From positions 62,001-126,000 of the forward strand of contig NZ_QJTK01000007.1 of assembly GCF_003217355.1 (NCBI RefSeq): DNA of 64,000 bases. Direction: 5' to 3'. Made by a program: the position numbers and the translations under genes. Shown in pieces: positions 50,553-59,923 of the stretch. The notes beneath the pieces were generated by a model. It had not been told where the DNA came from. It searched no databases and saw only the letters and a program-made list of their open reading frames with translations. This DNA comes from Rhodobacter viridis (GTDB taxonomy: Bacteria; Pseudomonadota; Alphaproteobacteria; Rhodobacterales; Rhodobacteraceae). Each line of letters opens with the position of its first letter. Position 1 is the stretch's first letter.

Positions 50553-52762
50553 TGCGCAACCGCAGCTTGCGGCACTGGGCCTTGGGCACCGCGCTGGCGC
50601 TGACTCTGGCAAGCCCCGCGCTGGCACAGATCCCCGCGGGTCAGACCGTCGCTGCCCCGCCCGAACCGGCGGCGCCGCAGCTTTATTCCGATGCCGCGAC
50701 GCTTCTGGCCGACCGGATCGAGGTCACCGGCTCGAACCGGCTGATCGCCGAGGGCAATGTCGAAGTCTATTGGCACGAACACCGGCTGACTGCCGCGCGC
50801 ATCGTCTATGACAAGGCGACCGACCGGCTGACGATCGACGGGCCGATCCGCATGGTCGAGCCGGGCGCCACCGGATCGGTGATCCTGGCCGATGCCGCCG
50901 AACTGAGCCGCGATCTGCAAAACGGCGTGCTGACCGGCGCGCGGATGGTGCTGTCGCGCGAATTGCAACTGGCCGCGAACCGGATCGAGCGGCAGGACGG
51001 CACCCGCACCGTGCTGCACGAGGTCGTGGCCTCCTCCTGCCAGGTCTGCATCACCGATCCCGAACCGCTGTGGGAGATCCGCGCCCGCACCATCACCCAT
51101 GACACCACCACGCGCCAGCTGCTGTTCGAAAGCGCGCAGTTCCGGGCCATGGGCGTGCCGCTGGTCTGGTTGCCGCGGCTGCGGATGCCCGATCCGACGG
51201 TGGAGCGGATGTCGGGCGTGCTGCGGCCGTCGCTGCGCACCACTTCGCTGCTCGGGCCGGGGCTCAAGGTGCCGTATTTCCTGACCTTCGGCCCCTCGGC
51301 CGATCTGACGGTGACGCCCTATTTTTCGGCCAATTACACCCGCACGCTGGGGCTGCGCTATCGGCAGGCGCTGGATGCGGGCACGATCGAGGTCGAGGGC
51401 GCGCTCAGCCGCGACTCGATCCGCGAGGGCGAGACCCGCGGCTATGTCTTCGGCACCGGCACGTTTGCGCTGCCCGCCGATTTCACGCTGGGCGTGCAGC
51501 TGCGGATGGTCTCGGACCCGTCTTACCTGCTGAACTACGACATCACCGAGGATGACCGGCTCTGGTCCGGCGTGACGCTCGAACGGGTGCGCCGCGACGA
51601 GCTGATCGACGCGAAGATCGGCAACACGCATTCGCTGCGCGACGACGAAAGCAACACGACCGAGCCGATGCAATCGGCCGATGCGAGCTGGACCAAGGTG
51701 TTCCGGCCCGGTCTGATCGGTGGCGAGCTGAGCTTCGAGGGCAGCCTGCATACGCATTGGCGGGCCTCGAATTCGTCGCTTGATGGCGCCGATGCGGATG
51801 ATGCGGCCGACGGGCGCGACATGACCCGGATCTCGGGCGTGGCCGATTGGCGGCGCAACTGGCTTCTGGGCGGCGGCGTGCTGGCCGCACTCGAGGGCGA
51901 ACTGGCCGTCGATGCGACCGCGGTGCGGCAAGATCAGGACTATGCGGGCGAGACGCTGCGGGCGCTGCCCTCGCTGGGGGTCGAACTGCGCTGGCCCTGG
52001 GTGAAAAGCGAAGGCCGCGCCGCGCAGGTGATCGAGCCGGTGGCGCAGATCATCTGGAGCGGCAAGAGCCGCAAATACCTGCCCGACGAGGACAGCCTGC
52101 TGACCGAATTCGACGAGGGCAACCTGTTCGATTTCTCGCGCTATCCGGGCGGAGACGTGCGCGAGCGCGGCACGCGGGCGAACCTTGGTCTGAGCTGGAC
52201 GCGGCATGACGCCTCGGGCTGGTCGCTCGGGCTGACGGCGGGGCGGGTGTTCCGGCTCGATGACATCGAAGATTTCGCCAAGGGCTCGGGGCTCTCTGGC
52301 ACCACTTCGGACTGGCTCGTGGCCACGCATCTGACCACCGCGGGCGGGCTTGTGCTGTCGAACCGGGCATTGGTCGCCAATGACCTGAGTTTCGATCGCG
52401 ACGAGCTGCGGCTGGCCTATCTGGGTGATCGGGCGCAGGTCGCGGCGGGCTATCTGTGGATGCTGGAGACCGATGCGATCCCGAAGACGTCGGAGCTGCT
52501 TTTCGAATCCGACTGGCAGCTGCGCCGTGGCTGGTCGACCAATTTCGACACCCGCTATGACCTGATTGCCGACCGCGCGGCCAAGGCGGCGCTGGGTCTG
52601 CAATATTCAAACGAATGCGTCACCGTCGATCTTTCCCTCTCGCGCCGGTTCACGTCCTCCACTAGTGTGGAGCCCGAAACCGACTTCGGCTTGTCGATCG
52701 CGCTTGCGGGCTTCGGCGCCGGATCGGGTGGCAACCGGGCCGAGCGGGTCTGCCGACGCTGA
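50549..52762 (+). CDS. lptD: Outer-membrane LPS assembly protein LptD
   Basis: 737 aa. Beta-barrel that, with LptE, inserts LPS in the outer leaflet. Signal peptide at about 1-26 (ending PALAQ), an OstA/LptA-like N-terminal domain at about 45-165 (DRIEVTGSNRLIAEGNVEVYW), then a C-terminal barrel from about 210 to the end. Only four cysteines are seen: C164 and C167 (SCQVC) and C690 and C735, a pattern unlike E. coli, where one partner is near residue 31. It begins with ATGATG, overlapping the lptG stop. Confidence 0.95.
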   Translation: MMRNRSLRHWALGTALALTLASPALAQIPAGQTVAAPPEPAAPQLYSDAATLLADRIEVTGSNRLIAEGNVEVYWHEHRLTAARIVYDKATDRLTIDGPIRMVEPGATGSVILADAAELSRDLQNGVLTGARMVLSRELQLAANRIERQDGTRTVLHEVVASSCQVCITDPEPLWEIRARTITHDTTTRQLLFESAQFRAMGVPLVWLPRLRMPDPTVERMSGVLRPSLRTTSLLGPGLKVPYFLTFGPSADLTVTPYFSANYTRTLGLRYRQALDAGTIEVEGALSRDSIREGETRGYVFGTGTFALPADFTLGVQLRMVSDPSYLLNYDITEDDRLWSGVTLERVRRDELIDAKIGNTHSLRDDESNTTEPMQSADASWTKVFRPGLIGGELSFEGSLHTHWRASNSSLDGADADDAADGRDMTRISGVADWRRNWLLGGGVLAALEGELAVDATAVRQDQDYAGETLRALPSLGVELRWPWVKSEGRAAQVIEPVAQIIWSGKSRKYLPDEDSLLTEFDEGNLFDFSRYPGGDVRERGTRANLGLSWTRHDASGWSLGLTAGRVFRLDDIEDFAKGSGLSGTTSDWLVATHLTTAGGLVLSNRALVANDLSFDRDELRLAYLGDRAQVAAGYLWMLETDAIPKTSELLFESDWQLRRGWSTNFDTRYDLIADRAAKAALGLQYSNECVTVDLSLSRRFTSSTSVEPETDFGLSIALAGFGAGSGGNRAERVCRR

Positions 52763-52809
52763 GACCGGGTCCGGTCGGGCGCAGGCCCGCGCAAAGGAAC
52801 GACGAACGG

Positions 52810-54078
52810 ATGACGGAACGAATGATGCGGCATTTTCCCTCGGTTCTTGGCTGGGCTCTGATGGCCGGGCTGGCCCTCGGCCCCATGGCTCCGGTTCAGG
52901 CGCAGTCGGCGGGCGGTTTTTCCCCTGTGATCACCGTCAACGGTCTGGCGATCACCGGCTACGAGATCGCGCAGCGCGCCCGGTTCATGGAACTGCTGGG
53001 CGCCAAGGGCGATGTGCGCAAGATGGCCGAGGAGGCGCTGATCAACGACCGGCTGCAAAGCTGGAAGGCGCAAACGCTTGGCATCACGCCCTCGCGCGAT
53101 GCGGTGACGAAGGGGATGGCGGAATTCGCGGCCCGCGCCAATCTGAGCACCGAAGATTTCCTCAAGGCGCTCGGCGAAGCCGGGGTCGAGGGGCAGACCT
53201 ATCGTGATTTCGTCGCCTCCGGGATGATCTGGCGCGAGGTGGTGAAGGCGACTTACGGCGGCGGTCGGATCCAGATCTCGGATGCCGAGATCGACCGGGC
53301 GCTGGCGATCGCGCCGCCGCAGGGCACCGAGCCCGAGCCGCCGAAAGTGCTGCTGTCGGAAATCGTCGTGCGCAATTTCCCCGGCCGCGATGCCGAGACG
53401 ATGGCCAAGGCGCGCAAGGCCGCTGCCGCGAAGACCGAAGCCGATTTCGCCGCGATGGCGAAAGAGCTGTCCTCCTCGCCGACCGCCTCGAAGGGCGGGC
53501 GGCTCGAATGGATGCCGGTGACGGCGCTGCCGCCCGAAGTGCGCGAGACCGTGATGTCGATGTCGCCGGGCCATGCTTCGGCGCCGATCCAGACGCCGAA
53601 TTCGGTGTCGGTCTTCTTCATGCGCGGTCTGGACGAGGGCGGCCCGCTGACGCCGCAGACTCAGGCACTGGGGTATGCGACGCTGCTTCTGGGCGCCTCG
53701 GGGTCGCCCGAAGCGGCGGCTTGGCATGCCAAGGCCGAGGCCGAGGCGCAGCGCTGTGACGATCTTTATTCGGTGGCGGGCACGCTGCCGCCCGACCGGC
53801 TGGAGCGGGTCGATGGCGCCCGTGCCGGGCAGGTCCCGGCCGATATCGCGCGGATCCTGCCGCGCATGGACATCGGCGAGATGCAGGTGGTCGCCCGCGG
53901 CGGCAATGATTTGCTGGTGATGCTGTGCGATCGCGGCCGCGCGCTCAATGCGGCGGTGGGCGAAACCGGCCCCTCGCGCGAGGCGACGCGGGACAAGCTG
54001 CTGAATGCGCGCGTCGGGGACATGGCCGATCGGCTGCTGGCGCAGCTGCGCGCCGAAGCGGTGATCGTGCGGAAATGA
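52810..54078 (+). CDS. surA: Periplasmic chaperone/peptidyl-prolyl isomerase SurA
   Basis: 422 aa. Escorts outer-membrane proteins such as LptD to the BAM complex. Signal peptide at about 1-32 (ending VQAQ), SurA N-terminal chaperone domain at about 35-170 (VITVNGLAITGYEIAQRARF), one parvulin domain at about 175-285 (VLLSEIVVRNFPG, FAAMAKELSSSPTASKGGRLEW) and a C-terminal segment. Only one clear parvulin domain is seen where E. coli has two. It lies 47 bases after lptD and overlaps pdxA by ATGA. Confidence 0.92.
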   Translation: MTERMMRHFPSVLGWALMAGLALGPMAPVQAQSAGGFSPVITVNGLAITGYEIAQRARFMELLGAKGDVRKMAEEALINDRLQSWKAQTLGITPSRDAVTKGMAEFAARANLSTEDFLKALGEAGVEGQTYRDFVASGMIWREVVKATYGGGRIQISDAEIDRALAIAPPQGTEPEPPKVLLSEIVVRNFPGRDAETMAKARKAAAAKTEADFAAMAKELSSSPTASKGGRLEWMPVTALPPEVRETVMSMSPGHASAPIQTPNSVSVFFMRGLDEGGPLTPQTQALGYATLLLGASGSPEAAAWHAKAEAEAQRCDDLYSVAGTLPPDRLERVDGARAGQVPADIARILPRMDIGEMQVVARGGNDLLVMLCDRGRALNAAVGETGPSREATRDKLLNARVGDMADRLLAQLRAEAVIVRK

Positions 54079-55085
54079 GCCTGCGCGCGACCGAGGTTGC
54101 GGTCTTCGACCGGCCGGTGATCCTGACCTGTGGCGATCCCTCGGGTGTCGGGCCTGAATTGGCGGTGCGGGCGCAGCAGGCGCTTGGGGCGCGGCTGCCC
54201 TTTGTCTTTCTGGGCGATCCGGCGCATCTGCCGCGTGGCACGGCGATCCGCGAAATCGAAACGCCCGAGCAGGCGATGACCCATGCCGGATCGGTGCTTT
54301 GCGTGCTGCCGCATGAATTCCCGGCGGCGGCCGTGCCCGGGCAACCCGATCTGGCCAATGCGGCCTCGGTGATCGAGGTGATCGCGCGTGGCGTCGATCT
54401 GGTGACGCGCGGTGAGGGGCTGGCGCTGACCACCGCGCCGATCAACAAGAAGGTGCTGAAGGACGGGGCGGGCTTCGCCTTTCCGGGGCATACCGAATAT
54501 CTGGCGCATCTGGCGGGCGGCGCGCGGGTGGTGATGATGCTGGCCTCCGAGCGGGTCGAGCCGCCCTGCCGCGTCGTGCCCGCGACGATCCACATCGCGC
54601 TGCGCGAGGTGCTTGACGCCTATACCCCCGCGCTCCTGCGCGAGACGGTGCGACTGACCGCCGAGGGGTTGCGGCGCGATTTCGGCCTTGAAAATCCGCG
54701 GCTTGCGGTGGCGGGGCTCAATCCGCACGCGGGCGAGGGCGGCGCGATGGGGCGCGAGGAAATCGACTGGATCGCCGATGTGGTCGAAGGTCTGCGCGCC
54801 GAGGGGCTGGCGGTGACCGGGCCCTTGCCGCCCGACACGATGTTCCACCCGCAGGCGCGGGCGCGCTATGATGCGGCGATCTGCGCCTATCACGATCAGG
54901 CGCTGATCCCGATCAAGACGCTCGATTTCGATGGCGGGGTGAATGTGACGCTGGGGCTGCCCTTCGTGCGGACCTCGCCCGACCACGGTACGGCCTATGA
55001 CATTGCGGGAACCGGCAAGGCCAGTCCGCAAAGCCTGATCGCGGCCTTGACGATGGCGGCGAAGATGGGGGCCGCGCGGCTGTGA
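54075..55085 (+). CDS. pdxA: 4-hydroxythreonine-4-phosphate dehydrogenase PdxA
   Basis: 336 aa. Oxidises 4-phosphohydroxy-L-threonine in pyridoxal-phosphate synthesis, giving the product used by PdxJ. Signatures: LTCGDPSGVGPELAVRA, TTAPINKKVLKDGAGFAFPGHTEYLA, GLNPHAGEGGAMGREEI, AICAYHDQALIPIKTL and TSPDHGTAYDIAGTG. Zinc-binding histidines are in these blocks. The start at 54075 overlaps the surA stop by four bases; order surA-pdxA-rsmA is conserved in proteobacteria. Confidence 0.95.
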   Translation: MSLRATEVAVFDRPVILTCGDPSGVGPELAVRAQQALGARLPFVFLGDPAHLPRGTAIREIETPEQAMTHAGSVLCVLPHEFPAAAVPGQPDLANAASVIEVIARGVDLVTRGEGLALTTAPINKKVLKDGAGFAFPGHTEYLAHLAGGARVVMMLASERVEPPCRVVPATIHIALREVLDAYTPALLRETVRLTAEGLRRDFGLENPRLAVAGLNPHAGEGGAMGREEIDWIADVVEGLRAEGLAVTGPLPPDTMFHPQARARYDAAICAYHDQALIPIKTLDFDGGVNVTLGLPFVRTSPDHGTAYDIAGTGKASPQSLIAALTMAAKMGAARL

Positions 55086-55091
55086 CGGCGC

Positions 55092-55149
55092 GCCGGGGGC
55101 TCTGCCCCCGGACCCCCGAGGTATTTTGGGCAAGATGAAAAGGAAGGGG
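55092..55149 (+). repeat. REP-like intergenic repeat, copy 3
   Basis: GC palindrome CCGGGGGCTCTGCCCCCGG, then ACCCCCGAG, then the tail GTATTTTGGGCAAGATGAAAAGG. It fills the pdxA-rsmA gap, and its purine-rich end supplies the Shine-Dalgarno (AAGGAAGGGG) of rsmA. Confidence 0.8.
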
Positions 55150-55156
55150 ACGGGCT

Positions 55157-55999
55157 TTGGCTGCGATCGACGGGCTGCCGCCCTTGCGCGAGGTGATCGC
55201 GACCCATGAGCTGGTGGCGAAGAAGGCTTTGGGGCAGAATTTTCTGCTCGACCTCAATCTGACCGCGAAGATTGCGCGGGCGGCGGGGGATCTGCGCGGC
55301 TGTGACGTGCTGGAAGTCGGGCCGGGGCCGGGCGGGCTGACGCGGGGCCTGCTGGCCGAGGGCGCGCGTCGCGTGCTCGCGGTCGAGAAGGACAGCCGCT
55401 GTCTGCCGGCGCTGGCCGAGATTGGCGCGCATTATCCGGGGCGGCTTGAAGTGATCAACGGCGATGCGCTTGCCGTCGATGTGCTGGCGCATCTGACCCC
55501 GCCCATCCGGATCGCGGCGAACCTGCCCTATAATGTCGGGACCGAACTTCTGATCCGCTGGCTGACGCCCGCGGTTTGGCCGCCGTTCTGGCAGAGCCTG
55601 ACGCTGATGTTTCAAAAAGAGGTGGCCGAGCGGATCGTGGCGAAGCCCGGCACCGATCATTACGGGCGACTGGCGCTTCTGGCGCAGTGGCGGGCCGAGG
55701 CGAAGATCGTGATGGTCCTGCCGCCCGAGGCCTTTACCCCGGCGCCGAAGGTGCATTCGGCCGTCGTGCATCTGACCGCCTTGCCCGAGCCGCGCTATCC
55801 CGCCGATCCGGCGGTGCTGGAGCGGGTGGTGGCGGCCGGGTTCAACCAGCGGCGCAAGATGCTGCGTTCGAGCCTGAAAGGCGTGCATCCGCGGATCGAG
55901 GCGCTGCTCGAGGAAGCGGGCATTCCGCCGACCGAGCGGGCCGAGCGGGTGAGCCTTGAGCAGTTCTGCCATCTGGCCCGGCTGGTGGCGGCGGGCTGA
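55157..55999 (+). CDS. rsmA: 16S rRNA dimethyladenosine transferase RsmA (KsgA)
   Basis: 280 aa. Dimethylates the two adjacent adenines in the 3'-terminal helix of 16S rRNA late in small-subunit assembly. SAM-binding motif [14 protein letters not shown], catalytic [11 protein letters not shown], and [11 protein letters not shown] near the N-terminus; C-terminal helical domain with [14 protein letters not shown]. Begins with TTG at 55157 after AAGGAAGGGG. Last gene of the lptFGD-surA-pdxA-rsmA chain, with a terminator shared with the convergent DUF4167 gene. Confidence 0.96.
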   Translation: MAAIDGLPPLREVIATHELVAKKALGQNFLLDLNLTAKIARAAGDLRGCDVLEVGPGPGGLTRGLLAEGARRVLAVEKDSRCLPALAEIGAHYPGRLEVINGDALAVDVLAHLTPPIRIAANLPYNVGTELLIRWLTPAVWPPFWQSLTLMFQKEVAERIVAKPGTDHYGRLALLAQWRAEAKIVMVLPPEAFTPAPKVHSAVVHLTALPEPRYPADPAVLERVVAAGFNQRRKMLRSSLKGVHPRIEALLEEAGIPPTERAERVSLEQFCHLARLVAAG

Positions 56000-56025
56000 T
56001 CCTCCGCGCCCGCGGTGCTGAAATG

Positions 56026-56051
56026 AAAACCGCGCCCGAAGGCGCGGTTTT
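56026..56051. terminator. Bidirectional intrinsic terminator between rsmA and the DUF4167 gene
   Basis: AAAACCGCGCC (56026-56036) and GGCGCGGTTTT (56041-56051) form a perfect 11-bp stem with a CGAA loop. Flanking A4 and T4 allow it to work on both strands between two convergent genes. Confidence 0.92.
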
Positions 56052-56052
56052 G

Positions 56053-56844
56053 TCATTCTGCGGCGGAACCTTCGGGCGGAGCCTCGGCCTTGGGCTTTTC
56101 CGTGCGCGGCTTGCGCGGGGCGCGGCTGCGCGGCTTCGGCGCACCATCGCCCGCGGCGGCGGCCTTGGCGGCTTTCGTCGGGGCAGGGGCCGGAGCGGCC
56201 TCGGCCGCGGGGGCCTCGGGCTCGGCGGCGGTGAAGGGCGCCACGTCGACCGGGCGCGGCGCATGGGCCCGTTTTTCCGCACGCGGCGGCTCGGGTTGGC
56301 GCATCTCGGGCGTTTCGACAAGGCCCGGGCCGTCGTCTTCGGCGGTGGCGAAGAAATCGGGCATCATCACCGGAGCGCCGTCGTAACGGGGCTGCGGAGC
56401 TTCCTCAAAGCGGGCGGCTTCGGGCTGCGGCTCGCGCGGTTCACGCTCGGCGCGCTCGCGGTAGCCATTGCCGTTCCCGTTGCCATTTCCGTTCTGGCCG
56501 CCGTTTTGCCCGCTGTTCTGACCATTGCCGTTCGACTGCCCGTTCTGGCTGCCGTTCTGCTGGTAATTGCGGTTGCGCTCTTCCTGTTCGCGGGCGAGTT
56601 CGCGCTGCGCTTCGCCCAGCATGCGGGTGTAATGCTCGGCATGCTGCAGGAAGTTCTGTTCGGCAACGCGGTCGTTGCCCAGCTGCGCATCCCGCGCCAG
56701 AGCCAGATATTTCTCGATGATCTGCTGCGGCGTCCCGCGCACCTTGCCCTCGGGGCCGGAGCTGTCGAAGACCCGGTTGATGATATTGCCGATGCTGCGC
56801 TGGCGGTTCGACTTGTTGCGCGAACGGGACTTGGAGGATCTCAT
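56053..56844 (-). CDS. DUF4167 protein with low-complexity RNA-binding-like regions
   Basis: 263 aa. The N-terminal DUF4167 domain (about 1-75) is well conserved in alphaproteobacteria: a basic start (MRSSKSRSRNKSNRQRS), IINRVFDSSGPEGKVRGTPQQI and FLQHAEHYTRML. It is followed by an Asn/Gln/Gly-repeat stretch (about 95-130), an acidic middle and an Ala/Pro/Lys-rich tail ending in PRTEKPKAEAPP. Function unknown; charge and disorder suggest nucleic-acid binding. The ATG at 56844 is chosen since the domain starts there. It lies 271 bases after prmC on the same strand, a conserved neighbourhood. Confidence 0.85.
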   Translation of the reverse strand: MRSSKSRSRNKSNRQRSIGNIINRVFDSSGPEGKVRGTPQQIIEKYLALARDAQLGNDRVAEQNFLQHAEHYTRMLGEAQRELAREQEERNRNYQQNGSQNGQSNGNGQNSGQNGGQNGNGNGNGNGYRERAEREPREPQPEAARFEEAPQPRYDGAPVMMPDFFATAEDDGPGLVETPEMRQPEPPRAEKRAHAPRPVDVAPFTAAEPEAPAAEAAPAPAPTKAAKAAAAGDGAPKPRSRAPRKPRTEKPKAEAPPEGSAAE

Positions 56845-57094
56845 GAGCCTGCGTCTGTTGGACCCTTGCGGGTGATAGGTCTGGGCCGGACCGGAGTTGG
56901 GCGCCCGTCTGACGTGGGGCAGAGCCAGCAGGCAACGCCTGCATCCGGAACCGACCCATGGAAGGAAGCTGACCGGGGGGAGGGCTTGAGCCATCCCCGC
57001 ACGCGCTTGCAGTAAACACTTCGGGCGCAGCCGTGCAAGTCGGAATCAGAGCGCAGGCGGGAAAAGATCGTGAAAATCTGTGGATTGCGACCGG

Positions 57095-57114
57095 AAAACC
57101 GCGCTTTCGCGCGG
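57095..57114 (-). terminator. Intrinsic terminator after prmC
   Basis: On the minus strand, CCGCGC-GAAA-GCGCGG (57114-57099) runs into TTTTCC. It begins one base after the prmC stop codon. Confidence 0.8.
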
Positions 57115-57115
57115 C

Positions 57116-57946
57116 TCAGGGTCGGTGCGCCAGCACCACCCGGTCACGCCGTCCCAGATCCTGCCGCACCTCGACCGCCTCGAACCCCTGCGCGGAAAGC
57201 ATCGCCGAGACCGCCGCCGCCTGGGTCGGGCCGATCTCGAGCGCGATCCGGCCGCCGGGCTTGAGCCGGGCAAAGGCGCCGAACGCGATGGTGCGATAGG
57301 CGCCCAGCCCGTCGCCGCCGGGCGTCAGCGCCGTATGGGGTTCCCAGTCGCGGACATCGGGGGCGAGGTCTGCCATTTCGGCCTCGGTGATATAGGGCGG
57401 GTTCGACACGATCAGATCGAAGCGCCCCTCGACGCCGTGAAACCAGTCGCCCTGCACGAAATGGGCGCGCTCATGCAGGCTGAGGCGTTCGGCATTTTCC
57501 TGCGCCACGGCAAGCGCGGCTTCGGAAATGTCGGTGGCGACGCCATGCGCCGCGGGCCGCTCGGCCAAGAGGCTGAGCAGAATGCAGCCGGTGCCGGTGC
57601 CAAGGTCCAAAACCCGCTCGAACGGGGTTTCAAGCGCGACTTCGACCAGAAGTTCGGTTTCGGGGCGGGGGTCGAGCGTCGCCCGCGTCACCCGGAATTC
57701 ATGTTTCCAGAACGCCCGGTGCCCGGTGATCTGCGCCACCGGCTGACGCGCCTCGCGGGCGGCGAGGCATTTGAGAAACTGCTTGTGCCGGTCTTCCGAC
57801 AGCTCGGTGTTGATCGACAGGTAAAGCCGCTCGGGCGGCACCTCCATCACATGGGCGAGCAGACGGCGGGCATCGGTGGCAGCCCCCCGGATCCCCGCGC
57901 CTTCGAGCTGGCGCGTGCCCAGCATCAGGGCGATCTGTGCCTTCAT
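57116..57946 (-). CDS. prmC: Peptide chain release factor N5-glutamine methyltransferase PrmC
   Basis: 276 aa. Methylates the glutamine of the GGQ motif in release factors RF1 and RF2. N-terminal helical substrate domain at about 1-75; methyltransferase domain with [26 protein letters not shown] and the catalytic NPPYI. The ATG overlaps the stop of prfA by ATGA (57943-57946), so enzyme and substrate are made together. A terminator follows immediately. Confidence 0.96.
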   Translation of the reverse strand: MKAQIALMLGTRQLEGAGIRGAATDARRLLAHVMEVPPERLYLSINTELSEDRHKQFLKCLAAREARQPVAQITGHRAFWKHEFRVTRATLDPRPETELLVEVALETPFERVLDLGTGTGCILLSLLAERPAAHGVATDISEAALAVAQENAERLSLHERAHFVQGDWFHGVEGRFDLIVSNPPYITEAEMADLAPDVRDWEPHTALTPGGDGLGAYRTIAFGAFARLKPGGRIALEIGPTQAAAVSAMLSAQGFEAVEVRQDLGRRDRVVLAHRP

Positions 57947-58998
57947 TCGTCCATCTCCGCCAGTTTGGCCGCCTGATCATGGGCGACGAGCGCATCGATC
58001 ACCTCGCCCAGATCGCCCGCAAGGATCTGCGGCAGGGCGTAAAGGGTCAGGTTGATGCGGTGATCGGTCATCCGCCCTTGCGGGAAATTGTAGGTCCGGA
58101 TCCGTTCCGAGCGATCGCCCGAGCCGACCTGCGAACGCCGGTTCTCGGCCCGCTCGTTCGCCAGCCGGTCGCGTTCGATCTCGTACAGCCGGGCGCGCAG
58201 CACGGCCATCGCATTGGCGCGGTTCTGGTGCTGGCTCTTCTCCGACGAGGTCACGATGATGCCGGTGGGCAGGTGGGTGATCCGCACCGCCGAGTCGGTG
58301 GTGTTGACGTGCTGCCCGCCCGCGCCCGACGAGCGCATCGTGTCGATGCGGATGTCGGTGGCCGGAATGTCGATGTCGACCTCTTCGGCCTCGGGCAGCA
58401 CGGCGACCGTCGCGGCCGAGGTGTGGATGCGCCCGCCCGCCTCGGTTTCCGGCACCCGCTGCACGCGATGCACGCCGGATTCGTATTTCAGCCGGGCAAA
58501 GACGCCTTCGCCCTCGATCCGGGCCATGGCTTCCTTGACGCCGCCCAGTTCGGTCGGGGTGAATTCGAGCCGTTCAAAGCGCCAGCCCATCTTTTCCGCG
58601 TGGCGTTCATACATCCGCCACAGGTCATGGGCGAAGAGCGCCGCCTCCTCGCCGCCGGTGCCGGGGCGGATCTCGAGGATCGCCGGGCGGGCATCGGCCG
58701 CGTCTTTCGGCAAAAGCGCGAGCCGCAGCGCCTGTTCCATCTCGGGAATGCGCGCCTTCAGCCGGGGCAGTTCTTCCTCGGCGAGCGCCTTCATTTCGGG
58801 ATCGGCAAGCCAGCCCTCGGCCTCGGCCAGATCGTCGAGCGATTTGCGATAGGCGGCGATTTCGGTGACGACCGGGCGCAGCTCGCTGTATTCGCGCGAG
58901 AGCGCGGCGATGTCCGCAGGCGGGAGCGCAGTGTTCAGCTTCGCTTCGAGAAAGTCGAAGCGGGCGGTAATCTGGGCAAGTTTGTCGAGCGGAACCAT
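57943..58998 (-). CDS. prfA: Peptide chain release factor 1
   Basis: 351 aa. Ends translation at UAA and UAG. GGQ motif in [20 protein letters not shown], where the Gln is methylated by PrmC, encoded next. The PCRF domain (about 65-180) and the codon-recognition domain (about 105-210) have normal lengths, and [17 protein letters not shown] is typical of RF1. The ATG at 58998 is the family start. First gene of prfA-prmC. Confidence 0.97.
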   Translation of the reverse strand: MVPLDKLAQITARFDFLEAKLNTALPPADIAALSREYSELRPVVTEIAAYRKSLDDLAEAEGWLADPEMKALAEEELPRLKARIPEMEQALRLALLPKDAADARPAILEIRPGTGGEEAALFAHDLWRMYERHAEKMGWRFERLEFTPTELGGVKEAMARIEGEGVFARLKYESGVHRVQRVPETEAGGRIHTSAATVAVLPEAEEVDIDIPATDIRIDTMRSSGAGGQHVNTTDSAVRITHLPTGIIVTSSEKSQHQNRANAMAVLRARLYEIERDRLANERAENRRSQVGSGDRSERIRTYNFPQGRMTDHRINLTLYALPQILAGDLGEVIDALVAHDQAAKLAEMDE

Positions 58999-59038
58999 GG
59001 GTTCATCTGACCGAGACGGGGCTGCGGGTCAAGGGTGG

Positions 59039-59092
59039 GCGGGGGCGCTGCCCCCGCACCCCCGGCGTATTTTCCCCAAGAAGAAGCAGGCG
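59039..59092 (+). repeat. REP-like intergenic repeat, copy 4
   Basis: GCGGGGGCGCTGCCCCCGC palindrome, then ACCCCCGGC and tail GTATTTTCCCCAAGAAGAAG, nearly identical to copy 1 at 22080. It lies between the start of prfA and the end of the GST gene, in the orientation opposite to both. Confidence 0.8.
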
Positions 59093-59101
59093 CGGGCTTG
59101 C

Positions 59102-59773
59102 TCACGCCGGTTCGGCCGCGCGTTTCTCCATCAGGTCGCGGAAGGCCGGGCGGCTTTGGCACAGGTCGAGCCAGCCGCTCAGCCGCGGGAAATGCGCCAT
59201 CAGCCGGGTGTGGGCCTGCGCATAGCGCACGATTTCCGCCATGTTGATGTCGGCCACGGTGAAGCGCCCGCCGACCATGTGGCTATGCGCGCCCAGATGC
59301 GTTTCAAGCGCCTTGAACGGGCGTTGCAGCTGCGCCGAGGCGGCGGCGATCTTCGCCTCGCCATTCTCGGTCGCGGCCTCGCCGCGGGCATAGGCGAAGG
59401 AAATGTCGAGCGCCGGGTTCTCGATCGCGGTGGCGCCGTAAAGCGCCCATTGCAGCATCTGCGCCTCTTCGCGCAGGTCTTTCGGCGCGAGCGGCCCGCC
59501 CGCCTTCTTTGCCATGTAAAGGTTGATCGCGAGCGATTCCGAGAGCACCAGCCCCGCATCCTCCATCACCGGGATCGCACCCGCGGGCGAGAGCTTCAGA
59601 AACTCCGGCGTGCGGGTGTTGAAGGGCGCCTCGGGATGGGTGGGGTCGATCCCCTGCGCCTCAAGCCGATAGGCCTGAATGACCGGCTTCAGATGCCAGT
59701 CGAGCCCCAGTTCGGTTGCGGCCCAGATGTTGCGCGTCGCGCGCGAGCGATACATGCCATAAAGTGTGATCAT
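59102..59773 (-). CDS. Glutathione S-transferase family protein
   Basis: 223 aa. Thioredoxin-like N-terminal domain at about 1-80 (MITLYGMYRSRATRNIWAATELGL, with the cis-Pro/ES signature AIPVMEDAGLVLSESLAINLYM) and a helical C-terminal domain at about 90-215 with the N-capping box motif GGRFTVADINMAEI. No catalytic Cys at the usual site; Ser or Tyr near residue 8-10 could serve. The substrate is unknown. The ATG at 59773 follows GGAGGG. It is transcribed alone. Confidence 0.9.
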   Translation of the reverse strand: MITLYGMYRSRATRNIWAATELGLDWHLKPVIQAYRLEAQGIDPTHPEAPFNTRTPEFLKLSPAGAIPVMEDAGLVLSESLAINLYMAKKAGGPLAPKDLREEAQMLQWALYGATAIENPALDISFAYARGEAATENGEAKIAAASAQLQRPFKALETHLGAHSHMVGGRFTVADINMAEIVRYAQAHTRLMAHFPRLSGWLDLCQSRPAFRDLMEKRAAEPA

Positions 59774-59923
59774 CGGTCCCTCCTGTTCGGGTTCAGACTG
59801 CGCCGGGAACGGGGCGGAGGGAAGGCGAAAATGCAACCGCCGGATGACGGTTTCTTGACACGTATCAAGGCGATATTCATCCTTTCGTGGGAGCCTTGTC
59901 TGCGACAACAGGGAGGGTTGCGC

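Noticed and set aside
56455-56580. GGCAATGG-like short repeats on the minus strand
   Set aside because: They encode the Asn/Gly repeat of the DUF4167 protein and are explained by that low-complexity segment.
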